A DNA stretch of 23,577 nucleotides from JAKAXG01 sp035702985 (GTDB lineage: Bacteria; Actinomycetota; Acidimicrobiia; Acidimicrobiales; Palsa-688), in the NCBI GenBank assembly GCA_035702985.1, contig DASSZD010000013.1, forward strand, positions 1 through 23,577, read 5' to 3'. Under the pieces are notes generated by a model, which saw only the letters and a list, made by a program, of their open reading frames with translations, was not told the DNA's origin and did not search any database. Position 1 is the stretch's first letter; each line of letters opens with the position of its first letter. Positions 5,895 through 13,915 of the stretch are shown here, piece by piece. Made by a program: the position numbers and the translations under genes.

Positions 5895-7556
5895 CTACAG
5901 GCGGCTGTACCAGTGCTCGGCCTGCCGCAACCGGCGCTGCAGCTGCTCCAGCGTGGCCTCGGTGACCCGCCGGACCCCGGCCAGCCGGTTCAGCTCGGCG
6001 TTGACCTTGGCGTGGGGCCAGCCGGTCCGGTGGGCCAGCGCCCGGGCCATGGCCGCGTTGGCATCCCGCAGGCGGGTCTTGTGCTCCCTCCGGGTGAGCA
6101 GCACCCCGCCCTCCCCGGCGAGGGGCTGACCGCCGGGGCCGGACAACGCCGGCAGGTCCACCACCAGGCTGTCGTCGAGCAGCTCCGGCCCGTCGGCCAG
6201 GTGCTCCCCGTCACCGTCCCCCATCAGGTCAGACCCGGCCGTGCCGTGGTCACCGTCGTGCAGGTCGGTGGCCACCGCCGAGATCACCGCGAAGAGCGAC
6301 AGCTGCTCCTCGTCGCGGACCGGCTCCTCCTTGAGCTCGTCCCACTCGGCCGGGTCCGGCTCGGGTCGCTCGGCGCTATCCCTGCGCAGGCTGTGCCGGC
6401 GGGTCTCGGAGATCCGGTAGGCCCAGCCCCGCAGCCGGGCATCGTCGGGGATGAACAGGTACGCCCGCTGCGACGGCACCCCCCGGGTCCAGCGCACCAG
6501 GCGGCCCACCGCCTGGCGGAAGAACAGTTCGGTCGTGGTGGTGGTGGCGTACACGCCCACCCTCAGCCGGGGGATGTCCACGCCTTCGGAGACCATCCGC
6601 ACCGCCACCAGCCACGGAGCGTCGGAGGCCGCGAAGGCGGCGATGCGGTCCGACGCCCCGGCGTCGTCGGAGGTGGCCACCACCGGTCTCACCCCGTGGC
6701 GCCAGGCGAGGGCGTCGGCGATGCCCCGGGCGTGGTCCTGGTCGGTGGCTATCACCAGGCCGCCGGCGTCCGGGTGGTGGCGGCGGACGTCCATCAGGCG
6801 CTCGTGGGCCGCCTTCAGCACGGTGGGCAGCCAGTCGCCTTCGAGGGACAGGGCGGCCCGCAGCCGCTGGTTGGCCCGCACGGTGTCCAGGGCGTCCTCG
6901 AAGCCGGCCGACCAGGTCGAGCCGTCGGGGGCGCTCCACTCCATGTGGCCGTTGGCCCGGGGGAAGTACACCGGCCGCACCACCCGGCCGTCGGCCAGGG
7001 CCTGGCCGTAGCCGTACTCGTAGTCCGGACGGGCCTCGTCCAGTTCGTAGCGCAGAAACGGGATGGCCTGCGTGTCGGACCGGAAGGGCGTCCCCGACAG
7101 CGACAGGCGCTGGGCCGCCCCCTCGAACGCCTGGCGCACCGAGGACCCCCACGCCCGGTCGTCGCCGGCGTGGTGGATCTCGTCGAAGATGACCATGGCG
7201 CCGTCCGCCTGGCGGGCCAGGAGGGGGGCGCAGGCCGCGACCTGCTGGTAGGTGGTGACGATGCCGTGCATGTCGGCGGGCAGCCCCCCGTCGGCGGGGG
7301 CCCACTGATGGTCGAGGTGCACCCCGAACCCGGCCGCGGCGGCGGCCCACTGCCGCTTCAGGTGGGCGGTCGGCGCCACCACGATCAGCCGTCGGGGGCC
7401 TCCGGGCGCGGCCAGCCGGTTGACCGCCGCCGTCAGGGCGAAGGTGGTCTTGCCGGCGCCGGGGGTGGCCACGGTGAGGAAGTCACTGGTGCCCGCCTTG
7501 GAGAAGCGTTCGAGGGCTTCCTTCTGCCAGGGGCGGAGATGGACGCGTCGGGTCAC
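5895..7556 (-). CDS. superfamily 2 DEAD/DEAH-type helicase
   Basis: 553 residues from GTG at 7556. The ATPase core is intact: LRPWQKEAL Q-motif-like start (7-15), Walker A ATPGAGKTT (30-38), Walker B DEIHH (125-129), motif III LSGTPFRSD (153-161), motif V VSEGVDIPRL (322-331) and motif VI FRQAVGRLVR (346-355). This layout fits the UvrB/ResIII-like type of SF2 translocases. The C-terminal 170 residues are acidic and then helical (an RREHKTRLRDAN helix and a RLAGVRRVTEATLEQLQRRL tail), with no nuclease motif seen. No restriction or defence partner sits beside it. A terminator separates it from the upstream exoprotein gene. No Shine-Dalgarno is visible; the leader has a tandem GTACCT repeat. Specific role unknown. 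Confidence 0.85.
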   Translation of the reverse strand: MTRRVHLRPWQKEALERFSKAGTSDFLTVATPGAGKTTFALTAAVNRLAAPGGPRRLIVVAPTAHLKRQWAAAAAGFGVHLDHQWAPADGGLPADMHGIVTTYQQVAACAPLLARQADGAMVIFDEIHHAGDDRAWGSSVRQAFEGAAQRLSLSGTPFRSDTQAIPFLRYELDEARPDYEYGYGQALADGRVVRPVYFPRANGHMEWSAPDGSTWSAGFEDALDTVRANQRLRAALSLEGDWLPTVLKAAHERLMDVRRHHPDAGGLVIATDQDHARGIADALAWRHGVRPVVATSDDAGASDRIAAFAASDAPWLVAVRMVSEGVDIPRLRVGVYATTTTTELFFRQAVGRLVRWTRGVPSQRAYLFIPDDARLRGWAYRISETRRHSLRRDSAERPEPDPAEWDELKEEPVRDEEQLSLFAVISAVATDLHDGDHGTAGSDLMGDGDGEHLADGPELLDDSLVVDLPALSGPGGQPLAGEGGVLLTRREHKTRLRDANAAMARALAHRTGWPHAKVNAELNRLAGVRRVTEATLEQLQRRLRQAEHWYSRL

Positions 7557-7576
7557 AGTAGGTACAGGTACAGGGG

Positions 7577-7612
7577 AAAAAGTGGGGGGCTCAGCAGTCT
7601 GCCACGCCCCCC
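7577..7612 (-). terminator. Rho-independent terminator of the propeller/GH25-like gene
   Basis: On the minus strand a GGGGGGC arm (7612-7606) pairs perfectly with GCCCCCC (7590-7584); the loop contains a further GCAG-A-CTGC pairing. It is followed by AC and then five T residues (7581-7577). It lies 31 bp after the stop of the 7644-8996 gene and 20 bp before the helicase start, so it should isolate the two genes. Confidence 0.75.
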
Positions 7613-7643
7613 TTCCCCCCGGGCCCCGGCCGGCGGGCGCTCC

Positions 7644-8996
7644 TCAGGCGCAGGCGAAGTCGGGGTCGAACCGGGCCGGCGTCGATCCGGTGTAGCCGTA
7701 CTGCACCAGGGTGACCCGGCCGCCGGCGAACCCGTAGCGCCCGTCGGCACAGAAGCTGGTGGCCGCGTAGGCGTCGCCGCTCACGTAGTCCGCGCCGGCC
7801 ACCCACAGCGGGATTCCCGGCAGCGACAGCGACCCGGCTATGCGGGGCCACTGGTAGGCCGTCGAGTAGATGCCGGCCCCCACGCCCTCCGAGTGGAACC
7901 CGGCGATCGCCCCCCGGATGACGGCGGCGTTGACCGACAGGTTCGACGACCAGTAGCCGCTCTCCACGTCGAACCACCAGAACGCCGGGAACACGCCCAC
8001 CCCGCTCGAGTAGTCCACCCAGTGCCGGGCCCAGTAGTAGCCGAAGTTGTAGCCCTCGCAGCCGGCGTCGCCACGGCAGACGCCGGCCGGCCCGGTCGAC
8101 GACGTCGACGGGGCGGGGGAGGGCAGGCCGTCGCCGAACACGTAGGCGGACATGTTCTGCCCGGCCCACGCCGCCTCCTGGCGGTAGCAGGGGTTGGGGC
8201 CGGCGTCGATGGCCCCGGCCGACGCCTGCACCACCGCGAAGCTGCGAGCGGCGGGCAACCCCCCGCACTGCCACTGCGACACGTCGTAGCCGACGCTGCC
8301 CGGCAGCGGCAGCCCGTCCCCGTGGGAGGCGCCGGGCGTGCCGTGCGTGGTGGTCATGAACGCGCTGAAAGGCGCCGGGTTGGACGACCCTCCGGCCGAC
8401 CCCAGGAAAGGGGCGTCGCCGTAGGTGAAGATGCCGCCGTCGGAGGCCATCATCCAGTAGCCGCGGCCGTCGCCGGTGGCGGCCATGGCCACGATGGGCC
8501 GGGCCAGGCGGATGCTTCCGGCCGACCCCAGGAACGGGGCGTCGCCGTAGGTGAAGATGCCGCCGTCGGAGGCGACCAGCCAGTAGCCGTGGCCGTCGGG
8601 GGTGGGGGCCATGCCGACGATCGGTCTGTTGAGTCTGATGTTGCCGGTGGAGCCGTAGAAGGTGGCGTCGCCGTAGGCGAAGATGCCGCCGTCGGAGGCC
8701 GCCATCCAGTAGCCCTGGCCGTCGGGGGTGGCCGCCGCCCCCACGATGGGCCGCTTGAGGGGGGTGCCCCGCATGGAACCCTGCCACCGGGCGTCGTAGC
8801 TGTCGACGCCGCCGTCGGCGGCGGCCATCCAGTAGCCCGGGACGTCCGTCGCCACGGTTGCCGCCGCCGCCGGCCGGGCCGGCTGGGCGGCTACCGCGCC
8901 GGCGGTGAGCGCCGCCACCGCAACGGCCGAACCCGAGGCGCGCGCTATCGCGCCCGTCACCCGGCGCGGAGCGCGCCGTGTCCTGTACCACTTCAA
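7644..8996 (-). CDS. secreted protein: propeller-type 42-residue repeats plus GH25/DUF1906-like domain
   Basis: 450 residues from TTG at 8996; GGGAGG nine bases upstream supports this start over an in-frame GTG twelve codons later. Residues 1-46 form a signal peptide (twin arginines, Ala-rich core, cleavage probably near AAAA-T). Residues 54-203 hold about three and a half repeats of GYWxxASDGGIFxYGDAxFxGSxGxxxLxxPIVxMAxTxDG with a period of 42, probably propeller blades. From 235 a TIM-barrel-like domain begins with VGYDVSQWQC and includes WWFDVESGYW, where D343/E345 resemble the DxE catalytic pair of GH25 lysozymes and DUF1906 proteins. Six cysteines lie only in this half (244, 270, 307, 313, 416, 449), suggesting disulphides. 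Likely a cell-wall-directed exoprotein; hydrolase activity is inferred. A terminator follows. Confidence 0.8.
   Translation of the reverse strand: MKWYRTRRAPRRVTGAIARASGSAVAVAALTAGAVAAQPARPAAAATVATDVPGYWMAAADGGVDSYDARWQGSMRGTPLKRPIVGAAATPDGQGYWMAASDGGIFAYGDATFYGSTGNIRLNRPIVGMAPTPDGHGYWLVASDGGIFTYGDAPFLGSAGSIRLARPIVAMAATGDGRGYWMMASDGGIFTYGDAPFLGSAGGSSNPAPFSAFMTTTHGTPGASHGDGLPLPGSVGYDVSQWQCGGLPAARSFAVVQASAGAIDAGPNPCYRQEAAWAGQNMSAYVFGDGLPSPAPSTSSTGPAGVCRGDAGCEGYNFGYYWARHWVDYSSGVGVFPAFWWFDVESGYWSSNLSVNAAVIRGAIAGFHSEGVGAGIYSTAYQWPRIAGSLSLPGIPLWVAGADYVSGDAYAATSFCADGRYGFAGGRVTLVQYGYTGSTPARFDPDFACA
8391..8573 (-). repeat. 126-bp-period coding repeats in the propeller region
   Basis: Positions 8391-8447 and 8517-8573 are 57-bp copies differing at one base, offset by 126 bp (42 codons); a more diverged copy follows near 8646-8700. 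They encode the GSAG...ASDGGIFTYGDAPFLGSAG blade core. Near-identity at DNA level points to recent duplication or gene conversion between blades. Confidence 0.85.
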
Positions 8997-9234
8997 CTTC
9001 TTCGACCTCCCGCCCGCGGTCCGCGTCCGCGTCCGAGCCTTCCTAGCTGGCTGTCCAAAGACACATCGGCGCGCCGGGCGAACCCCTTGACCCCGGCTTA
9101 GGTGTCTCCGACCGGATATTTATCCTCCTCAGCCGGGAGCAGGAGAGGTAGGACTGTCTGCGGGCGCTGGCAGCGGGATAGCCCGGCAGCGCTCGGTCAC
9201 GCAGGTAAGCGCTTTGGCAGGAGCGGAGCTCGAT
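8997..9234. promoter_or_regulatory. divergent intergenic region with a hairpin at 9164-9192
   Basis: This 238-bp gap separates the secreted protein gene (minus) from the 138-residue gene (plus) and must hold both promoters. An AT-rich patch (about 9116-9124, GATATTTATC) with TTGACC at 9087-9092 is suggestive, but the 22-bp spacing is too long for a standard promoter. Nearer the plus gene, GCGCTG (9164-9169) pairs with CAGCGC (9187-9192) and CGGG (9174-9177) with CCCG (9182-9185), giving a two-part hairpin. TGTC-CAAA-GACA at 9052-9063 is a further small hairpin. No known riboswitch was recognised. Confidence 0.35.
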
Positions 9235-9651
9235 ATGGGTGTTGACTTGAGTAGCCGGGAACTGCGCCGGTCCGTCCGGCATCACCTGGAGTCGATGGGG
9301 AGTTCTCCCGGTGAGGTCGCCGGGCGGCTGGCGGACGAGGGAGTCCGCGGCATCCCCGCCGAGGTCAGCGAGTGCGTGCTGGCGCGCTACCTGCAGGCGG
9401 TGATCGGGGCCGAGATGTCGGTCCGCCGGGTGGTGGTCAAGGAGCGGTCGGTGCGGGTGTACCGGGCCGGGAACAGGCTGCCCGCCCTGGTCGCCATCCC
9501 GGTCCCGGTGTCGAAGTTCATACGGGCCTTCGACGCCGGGTGCTATCCGGAGCTGATCGACGGCCTGGGGATCCTCGGGCGGGCGCAGCGTCCGGCCGCC
9601 GGTGGGGCCGGCGCGTCGACGCAGAGCAGCGGGCTGGGCCTGTTCTCCTGA
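9235..9651 (+). CDS. hypothetical protein, 138 residues
   Basis: ATG at 9235 is chosen because GGAG at 9225-9228 sits six bases upstream; an in-frame TTG at 9214 is less likely. The protein is soluble and basic. Residues 5-60 are helical (SSRELRRSVRHHLESMG, then GEVAGRLADEGVRGIPAEVSECVLARYLQAVI), followed by a beta-rich part (MSVRRVVVKERSVRVYRAGNRLPALVAIPVPVS) and a low-complexity Gly/Ala/Ser tail. No catalytic motif, signal peptide or membrane segment. I do not recognise the family. The first half might be a small DNA- or protein-binding helical domain; that is a guess. Its stop lies one base from the stop of the convergent MFS gene. Confidence 0.7.
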   Translation: MGVDLSSRELRRSVRHHLESMGSSPGEVAGRLADEGVRGIPAEVSECVLARYLQAVIGAEMSVRRVVVKERSVRVYRAGNRLPALVAIPVPVSKFIRAFDAGCYPELIDGLGILGRAQRPAAGGAGASTQSSGLGLFS

Positions 9652-9652
9652 T

Positions 9653-11290
9653 TCAGGCCGGGTCACCCTCCTCGCCGATCCGGCGTTCCGACTCGGCCGC
9701 CGAGGCCACATCGGTGGGGTAGCTCCTCCTGGCCCAGAGCATGAAGATGCCGCTGGCCGCCAGCGGGGCCAGCATCACCACGAACGTGAGCGACAGCCCG
9801 TGCGCGGAGGCGGCCGACACCTGGGCGGCTTTGTTGTTGACCCCCGCTCCCAGGCCGGAATTGGACGGGCTGCCGAACAGCTGGGACACGAAACCGAACA
9901 GCAGCGGGGCGAAGGCCTCGAGCAGCGTGCGTATGAACGTCCTTATGGCCTCGGTACGGCCCCACATGCGCGACGGCACCACGTCCAGCCGGGCCGCGTC
10001 CCCGGGGGCGTTGGGCCCCGACAGGGCGGCCGACGCCACCAGGACCAGCGGCAGGGCCAGGGCCAGGTTGTGGGTGAGAAGGGCCGGTACGAACACCACG
10101 GCGGCCGACAGGTAGCCGACGGCGGCCACCACCAGCCGGGCGTTGATACGCCCGCCCTCCAGCCGCCGGTCGGCCAGCCGGCCGGCCCCGATGATGCCGG
10201 CTATGGCCGCCGCTCCTACCAGCACCGCCACGAGGGTGGCCACCGACTGGCTGATCCCGTACTGGCCCCGGGCGAACAGCACGGCGAACCCCTTGAGTCC
10301 GGCGTAGAAGAAGTATCCCAGGGCCGACGAGATGATGAGCAGGACGTTGGTGCGCACCCTGAGCACCCAGCGGACGGCTTCCCACAGGCTCATCCGCTCG
10401 GGGTCACCGCCGATCACTATCTCCGGGTTGGGCGCGATGCCCTTCTCCTGGACCTGGCTGATGGCGAGCGACTCGTCCTCCGCCCGTCCCCCGCCGTCCT
10501 CCGGACTACTGCCGCCGCCGCCGTCGGTGTCCTCTACGGCGACGATCTCCTCGTCCCCTGTGTGGAGCCAGCTCTGACCGCCCCGGGCCGGCTCGGGCAG
10601 GTAGCGGTGGACCACCCAGGCCAGGGCCAGGCTGGGGAGGGCCAGGAGGATGAAGCCGGCCCGCCAGCTGATCGCCGATCCCAGATCGCCTGACACCAGC
10701 AGCCCGGCCCCGGCTCCCAGCAGGTCGCCGGTGAGGATGAAGCCGTAGATCTTCGACCGCTCGGCGGCCGGGAAGAAGTCCCCGGTCAGCGACCCGATGG
10801 CCGGTCCCGCGGTGGCGGTCACCGCGCCCAGCGCCAGCCGGGTCAGGAGGAGCATCAGGTACGAGGTGGAGAACCCGCTCAGCGCTTCAGCGGCCGCCCA
10901 GATCACGATGCTGATGGTCAACAGCCGGGTGCGGCGGGTCCGGTCGGCCAGGACCCCCATGGGCAGCGACGCCGCCGCCCCCACCAGCGAGCTGACGGTG
11001 GCCAGGATGCCCAGCTTGAGGTTGCCGATGTGGAGCGACGCCTCGAGCTGGGGGGCCATGGCCCCGACCGCGCCCTTGTCGGCGCTGTCGAGGGCGAGGA
11101 TCAGGGCCAGGATGACGATGACCCGCTTGCGGGCCGGCCCGCCCAGCTTCTCGGTGAAGACCTCGTCGCCGGCGCGGACGCGCTCGGCCAACCAGTCCGG
11201 GAGGTGGTCCTGTATCCGCCGGCCCACCGGTACACCGGTCGTGTTCACATGCTTCCCATCTACGCGCTGCTCCGTCGGTCCGGCCCCCAC
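9653..11290 (-). CDS. MFS transporter (Spinster-like)
   Basis: 545 residues from GTG at 11290; a second GTG at 11248 would remove 14 residues and cannot be excluded, since neither has a strong Shine-Dalgarno. About 12 membrane segments are visible. A roughly 57-residue hydrophilic N-terminus precedes the first. MFS motif A appears after TM2 as MGVLADRTRRTRLL. TM1 carries a buried charge cluster LDSADKGAVGA (67-77), as in Spinster-type carriers. A long acidic cytoplasmic loop with a Gly/Ser/Glu/Asp-rich stretch (about 245-300) joins the two six-helix halves. The substrate is unknown; Spinster relatives move lipids or organic anions. It is convergent with the preceding gene. Confidence 0.85.
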   Translation of the reverse strand: MGAGPTEQRVDGKHVNTTGVPVGRRIQDHLPDWLAERVRAGDEVFTEKLGGPARKRVIVILALILALDSADKGAVGAMAPQLEASLHIGNLKLGILATVSSLVGAAASLPMGVLADRTRRTRLLTISIVIWAAAEALSGFSTSYLMLLLTRLALGAVTATAGPAIGSLTGDFFPAAERSKIYGFILTGDLLGAGAGLLVSGDLGSAISWRAGFILLALPSLALAWVVHRYLPEPARGGQSWLHTGDEEIVAVEDTDGGGGSSPEDGGGRAEDESLAISQVQEKGIAPNPEIVIGGDPERMSLWEAVRWVLRVRTNVLLIISSALGYFFYAGLKGFAVLFARGQYGISQSVATLVAVLVGAAAIAGIIGAGRLADRRLEGGRINARLVVAAVGYLSAAVVFVPALLTHNLALALPLVLVASAALSGPNAPGDAARLDVVPSRMWGRTEAIRTFIRTLLEAFAPLLFGFVSQLFGSPSNSGLGAGVNNKAAQVSAASAHGLSLTFVVMLAPLAASGIFMLWARRSYPTDVASAAESERRIGEEGDPA

Positions 11291-11511
11291 CTACCCGGGG
11301 GGTGCGGCCTCACGCAGTGGTCGCGGCGTTGCTCCCGGTGCCCGCCCCCGGGGCCGCGAAAGGGCGCGGGACCGGAAATCCACTCGACGTGAACGGCCCG
11401 TTAGGAGCGCTGGCGGGGGGGAATGTCCGAGGGGTGACCTTCGCCGCCGCCCCACCGCCCGCGCCGCCCCCCGGGGCGGGGTACAAGAGGGCGGGGCGGA
11501 GGTAGAGCGGG

Positions 11512-12543
11512 TTGCATGCGGCCGCGCTAGGAGCGGGGCTCGGCGGGGCCCTTCTCATCGCCGTGGGCTTCGTCCTGCAGCAGAAGGCCGCCGAGCAGGA
11601 GCCTCCTGACGAGCGCCTGTCGTTCCGCCTGCTGGTCCAGCTGGTCCGCCGGCCCATGTGGCTGGGGGGAATCGCCGCCATGATCGGGGGCCAGATCCTG
11701 GGGGCGGTGGCCCTCGGCCAGGGCACCCTGGCCCTGGTGGAGCCCATCATGGCCACCAACGTCCTGTTCGCCCTGCCACTCTCCGCGGTCTGGCACCGGC
11801 GCCGGTTGGGAGTGCTCGAGTGGGTGGGGGCGGTGTCGCTGATAGCCGGGCTGGCGGCTTTCGTGGCGGCCGGGAACCCCCACGGGGGCAGCGCCACCCA
11901 TCTGCCCTGGCCCAACTGGCTCATCGGGGCCGGGAGCATCGCGCTGGTGGCCGCCGCCGCCGTGGCCCTCGGGCGCCGGTCGTCCACCAACCGGGAGGCC
12001 ACCTTCCTGGCGGTGGCAGCCGGGGTGCTGTACGGGCTGCAGGATGCTCTGACCGCCCGGGCCGAGGCCGGCCTGTCCTCCGGAATCGTGGGCATGCTGA
12101 CCTCCTGGCCGCCGTTCGTGCTCTTGGCGGTGGCGGTGGTGGCCCTCCTGCTGAACCAGTCGGCGTTCGAAGCGGCCCCGCTGGACGCGTCGCTGCCGGC
12201 CACCACGGTGGCCGAACCGCTCGCCGGGATCGCCTTCGGGGTGGGCGTGTACAGCGAGCACCTGACCCTGCACGGCCCGCTGCTCGTCATCGAGCTGCTC
12301 GGCGTGGTGGCCATGGTGGTCGGGGTGGTGCTGGTGGCCCGCTCCCCGGTGGTAACCATGGGTTCCCGGGCGGGTCGGTGCGCCCCGGCCGGCCCCGATG
12401 TCTCCGGCGGGGAGGCCGCCGCCCCCGCCCCGACCCCCACCCCCGCCCCGGCCCCGGCCCGGAGCCACGGCCGCCCGGTTCGGGGACGCGACAGCCGGCG
12501 CGCTCCGGGGGTCATCCGCTCCCCGGATCCCGGCAGGCCGTGA
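11512..12543 (+). CDS. EamA/DMT-superfamily membrane protein (NIPA-like)
   Basis: 343 residues from TTG at 11512; GGAGG at 11498-11502 supports it, and the nearby ATG at 11516 is out of frame. Eight or nine hydrophobic helices fill residues 4-283. The first helix ends in GFVLQQKAAEQ, a signature of actinobacterial DMT proteins resembling NIPA-type magnesium/cation carriers, and later helices carry MATNVLFALPLSA and PATTVAEPLAGIAFG. The final 60 residues are Pro/Ala/Arg-rich and disordered (APAPTPTPAPAPA region). The carried substrate is unknown. The 221-bp gap upstream of it (11291-11511) is GC-rich with no gene seen. Confidence 0.8.
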   Translation: MHAAALGAGLGGALLIAVGFVLQQKAAEQEPPDERLSFRLLVQLVRRPMWLGGIAAMIGGQILGAVALGQGTLALVEPIMATNVLFALPLSAVWHRRRLGVLEWVGAVSLIAGLAAFVAAGNPHGGSATHLPWPNWLIGAGSIALVAAAAVALGRRSSTNREATFLAVAAGVLYGLQDALTARAEAGLSSGIVGMLTSWPPFVLLAVAVVALLLNQSAFEAAPLDASLPATTVAEPLAGIAFGVGVYSEHLTLHGPLLVIELLGVVAMVVGVVLVARSPVVTMGSRAGRCAPAGPDVSGGEAAAPAPTPTPAPAPARSHGRPVRGRDSRRAPGVIRSPDPGRP

Positions 12544-12641
12544 ACTCATGGAAACCCGCTCGACGTGGGCCCCGTCCCCGGGCCGCGCCACGCGTCGGGC
12601 GGGCAGACCCCCGACGTCACCCTCGCCCGAGGCGGCTGAGT

Positions 12642-12647
12642 TAGCCT
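12642..12647 (+). promoter_or_regulatory. -10 element (TAGCCT) of a putative leaderless promoter
   Basis: TAGCCT is followed by six bases and the GTG start of the MarR-type gene at 12654. No Shine-Dalgarno precedes that GTG, so transcription probably starts at or beside it. Confidence 0.45.
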
Positions 12648-12653
12648 GGCCGG

Positions 12654-13106
12654 GTGGACATACTGGCCCTGGAACGGCAGGTGTGTTTCTCCCTGGCCAT
12701 CGCCACCCGGAGCGTGCTGGCGGTCTACCGGCCCATTCTCGAGCCGCTCGGGCTGACCCACCCGCAGTACCTGGTGATGCTGGCCTTGTGGGGCGAGTCG
12801 CCGTTGTCGGTCAAGGAGCTGGGCTCGCTGCTGCAGCTCGACTCGCCCACCCTGTCCCCGCTGCTGAAGCGTCTGGAGTCGGCCGGGCTGATCACCCGCA
12901 GCCGCCGCGCCGATGACGAGCGGGTTCTCGACGTCGAGCTCACCGAAGCCGGGCGGGAGCTGCGGGCCCGGGCCGAGGGGGTGCCACCGGCGGTGATCGA
13001 CAGGCTGGGCATGGACGTGGCCCGGCTGGAGGAGCTGCACGCCGCCCTGACCGAGGTGATAGCCGCCGCCCGGCGGGCCAGCGCCGCCAGCGAGGCGGTG
13101 GGTTAA
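12654..13106 (+). CDS. MarR-family regulator, OhrR-like
   Basis: 150 residues from GTG. The N-terminal ERQVCFSLAIATRSVLAVYR and LEPLGLTHPQYLVMLALW match OhrR-type organic-hydroperoxide repressors, in which a reactive cysteine (here C11) is oxidised and DNA is released. The winged helix spans about 50-105, with SVKELGSLLQLDSPTLSPLLKRLESAGLITRSR and the wing DDERVLDVELT. Y25 matches the conserved partner tyrosine, but the usual LTYPQY motif reads LTHPQY (H36), and the position four after the cysteine is A15. No ohr peroxiredoxin gene lies beside it, so the target is elsewhere or differs. Its TAA overlaps the stop of the convergent gene inside the palindrome GGTTAACC. Confidence 0.88.
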   Translation: MDILALERQVCFSLAIATRSVLAVYRPILEPLGLTHPQYLVMLALWGESPLSVKELGSLLQLDSPTLSPLLKRLESAGLITRSRRADDERVLDVELTEAGRELRARAEGVPPAVIDRLGMDVARLEELHAALTEVIAAARRASAASEAVG

Positions 13107-13834
13107 CCGACCCGGCGGAGCAGATCGGCTCCCAGGGTGGCGGCGTTGGACTTGCGCTCGAATGGTCCCCAGTACATCGAGGTGTTGGCTCCCGCCCGGT
13201 AACCGAGGGCGTCGGTGATGACCCGCTGGCCGGTGTGGGAGGCGCCGGGCAGGGCCAGTTCCCCGGCCCGCCGCAGGGATACCACCTCGCCGGTCAGGGC
13301 GCCGTGGGCGGCCCGGGTCGATTGGAGCACCACCCGGCTCAGGTGACGGCGCCAGAGCAGCCGGCCGGTGCGGTCCACTATGGCCGGCAACTGTTGGCGG
13401 AACCAGGACCGGACCTGATCCGGAGCGCTGTCCACTTCGGGCCGGTCGGGTCCGGCCAGCGGCATCGGGTTGGACGCCAGGATGGCCCAGGTCATCGGGT
13501 TGGCCAGCCGCTCCCGGGGAGCGGGGTTCCGGCCCTCGAACACGCTCGCCGGGGCCTCCTCCGGTGCACCGGCCAGCCCGGCCCACGTGGTGTAGCAGAC
13601 GGCGGCCGCCCGCCCGTTGAGTCCCAGGGGGCGGTGGGCGGCGGCCAGCCGCCCGAGATGTTCCTCTGACAGCGGTTCCCGGGTCACCACCACCAGGTCG
13701 GTGTTGCTCTGCCTGGGGCTCGGGTCGCCGAGTGCGGGGGATCCCACCAGATAGACCCCGGTGTGGGAGCCGGCGATGGTCAGCGCCGTCTGCGCGAAGT
13801 GACTAGCGGCGGCCGGCGCAACTGCGGTACGCAC
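13103..13834 (-). CDS. nucleotidyltransferase-fold protein, AadA/DUF4111-like
   Basis: 243 residues from GTG at 13834; an upstream in-frame TTG at 13855 would add seven. The GTG is preferred because TACGAT plus six bases precedes it. The nucleotidyltransferase motif is VYLVGSPALGDPSP...SNTDLVVVT: the GS pair is intact, but the first metal-binding aspartate of the usual DxD is asparagine (NTD). The remainder has an AadA-like layout with a C-terminal helical half (LLWRRHLSRVVLQSTRAAHGALTG, VSLRRAGELAL). AadA enzymes adenylylate streptomycin or spectinomycin; the altered motif and low similarity make resistance activity doubtful. It ends in a four-base overlap with the convergent MarR-type gene. 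Substrate unknown. Confidence 0.7.
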   Translation of the reverse strand: MRTAVAPAAASHFAQTALTIAGSHTGVYLVGSPALGDPSPRQSNTDLVVVTREPLSEEHLGRLAAAHRPLGLNGRAAAVCYTTWAGLAGAPEEAPASVFEGRNPAPRERLANPMTWAILASNPMPLAGPDRPEVDSAPDQVRSWFRQQLPAIVDRTGRLLWRRHLSRVVLQSTRAAHGALTGEVVSLRRAGELALPGASHTGQRVITDALGYRAGANTSMYWGPFERKSNAATLGADLLRRVG

Positions 13835-13840
13835 GAATAC

Positions 13841-13846
13841 ATCGTA
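13841..13846 (-). promoter_or_regulatory. -10 element (TACGAT) of a putative leaderless promoter
   Basis: On the minus strand TACGAT is followed by six bases and GTG at 13834. This geometry argues for GTG, not the upstream TTG, as the start of the nucleotidyltransferase-like gene. Confidence 0.4.
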
Positions 13847-13856
13847 CACGATCAAA

Positions 13857-13871
13857 TCGCGAATTGCGCGA
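13857..13871. promoter_or_regulatory. inverted repeat upstream of the nucleotidyltransferase-like gene
   Basis: TCGCG (13857-13861) and CGCGA (13867-13871) are perfect reverse complements around AATTG. It lies just upstream of the TACGAT element and could be an operator. Short arms make chance plausible. Confidence 0.25.
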
Positions 13872-13915
13872 GCCGGGGTTGCCGTGCCCGGGGGCGACGC
13901 GGGCCGGGTCCGGCC

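Noticed and set aside
3895..7556. queCED plus helicase as a 7-deazaguanine DNA-modification (dpd) island
   Set aside because: No dpdA or other dpd gene is present, and the helicase is on the opposite strand behind two hairpin repeats; ordinary neighbours fit better.
5913..9101. 1062-codon plus-strand open frame
   Set aside because: It runs antisense to the helicase and the propeller/GH25-like gene, has only Gly/Arg/Pro/Val-rich composition, and no domain. It is a GC-rich shadow frame.
8997..9234. Possible c-di-AMP (ydaO-type) riboswitch before a wall-directed exoprotein
   Set aside because: Such riboswitches often precede actinobacterial wall hydrolase genes, but I could not match the conserved boxes on the minus strand.
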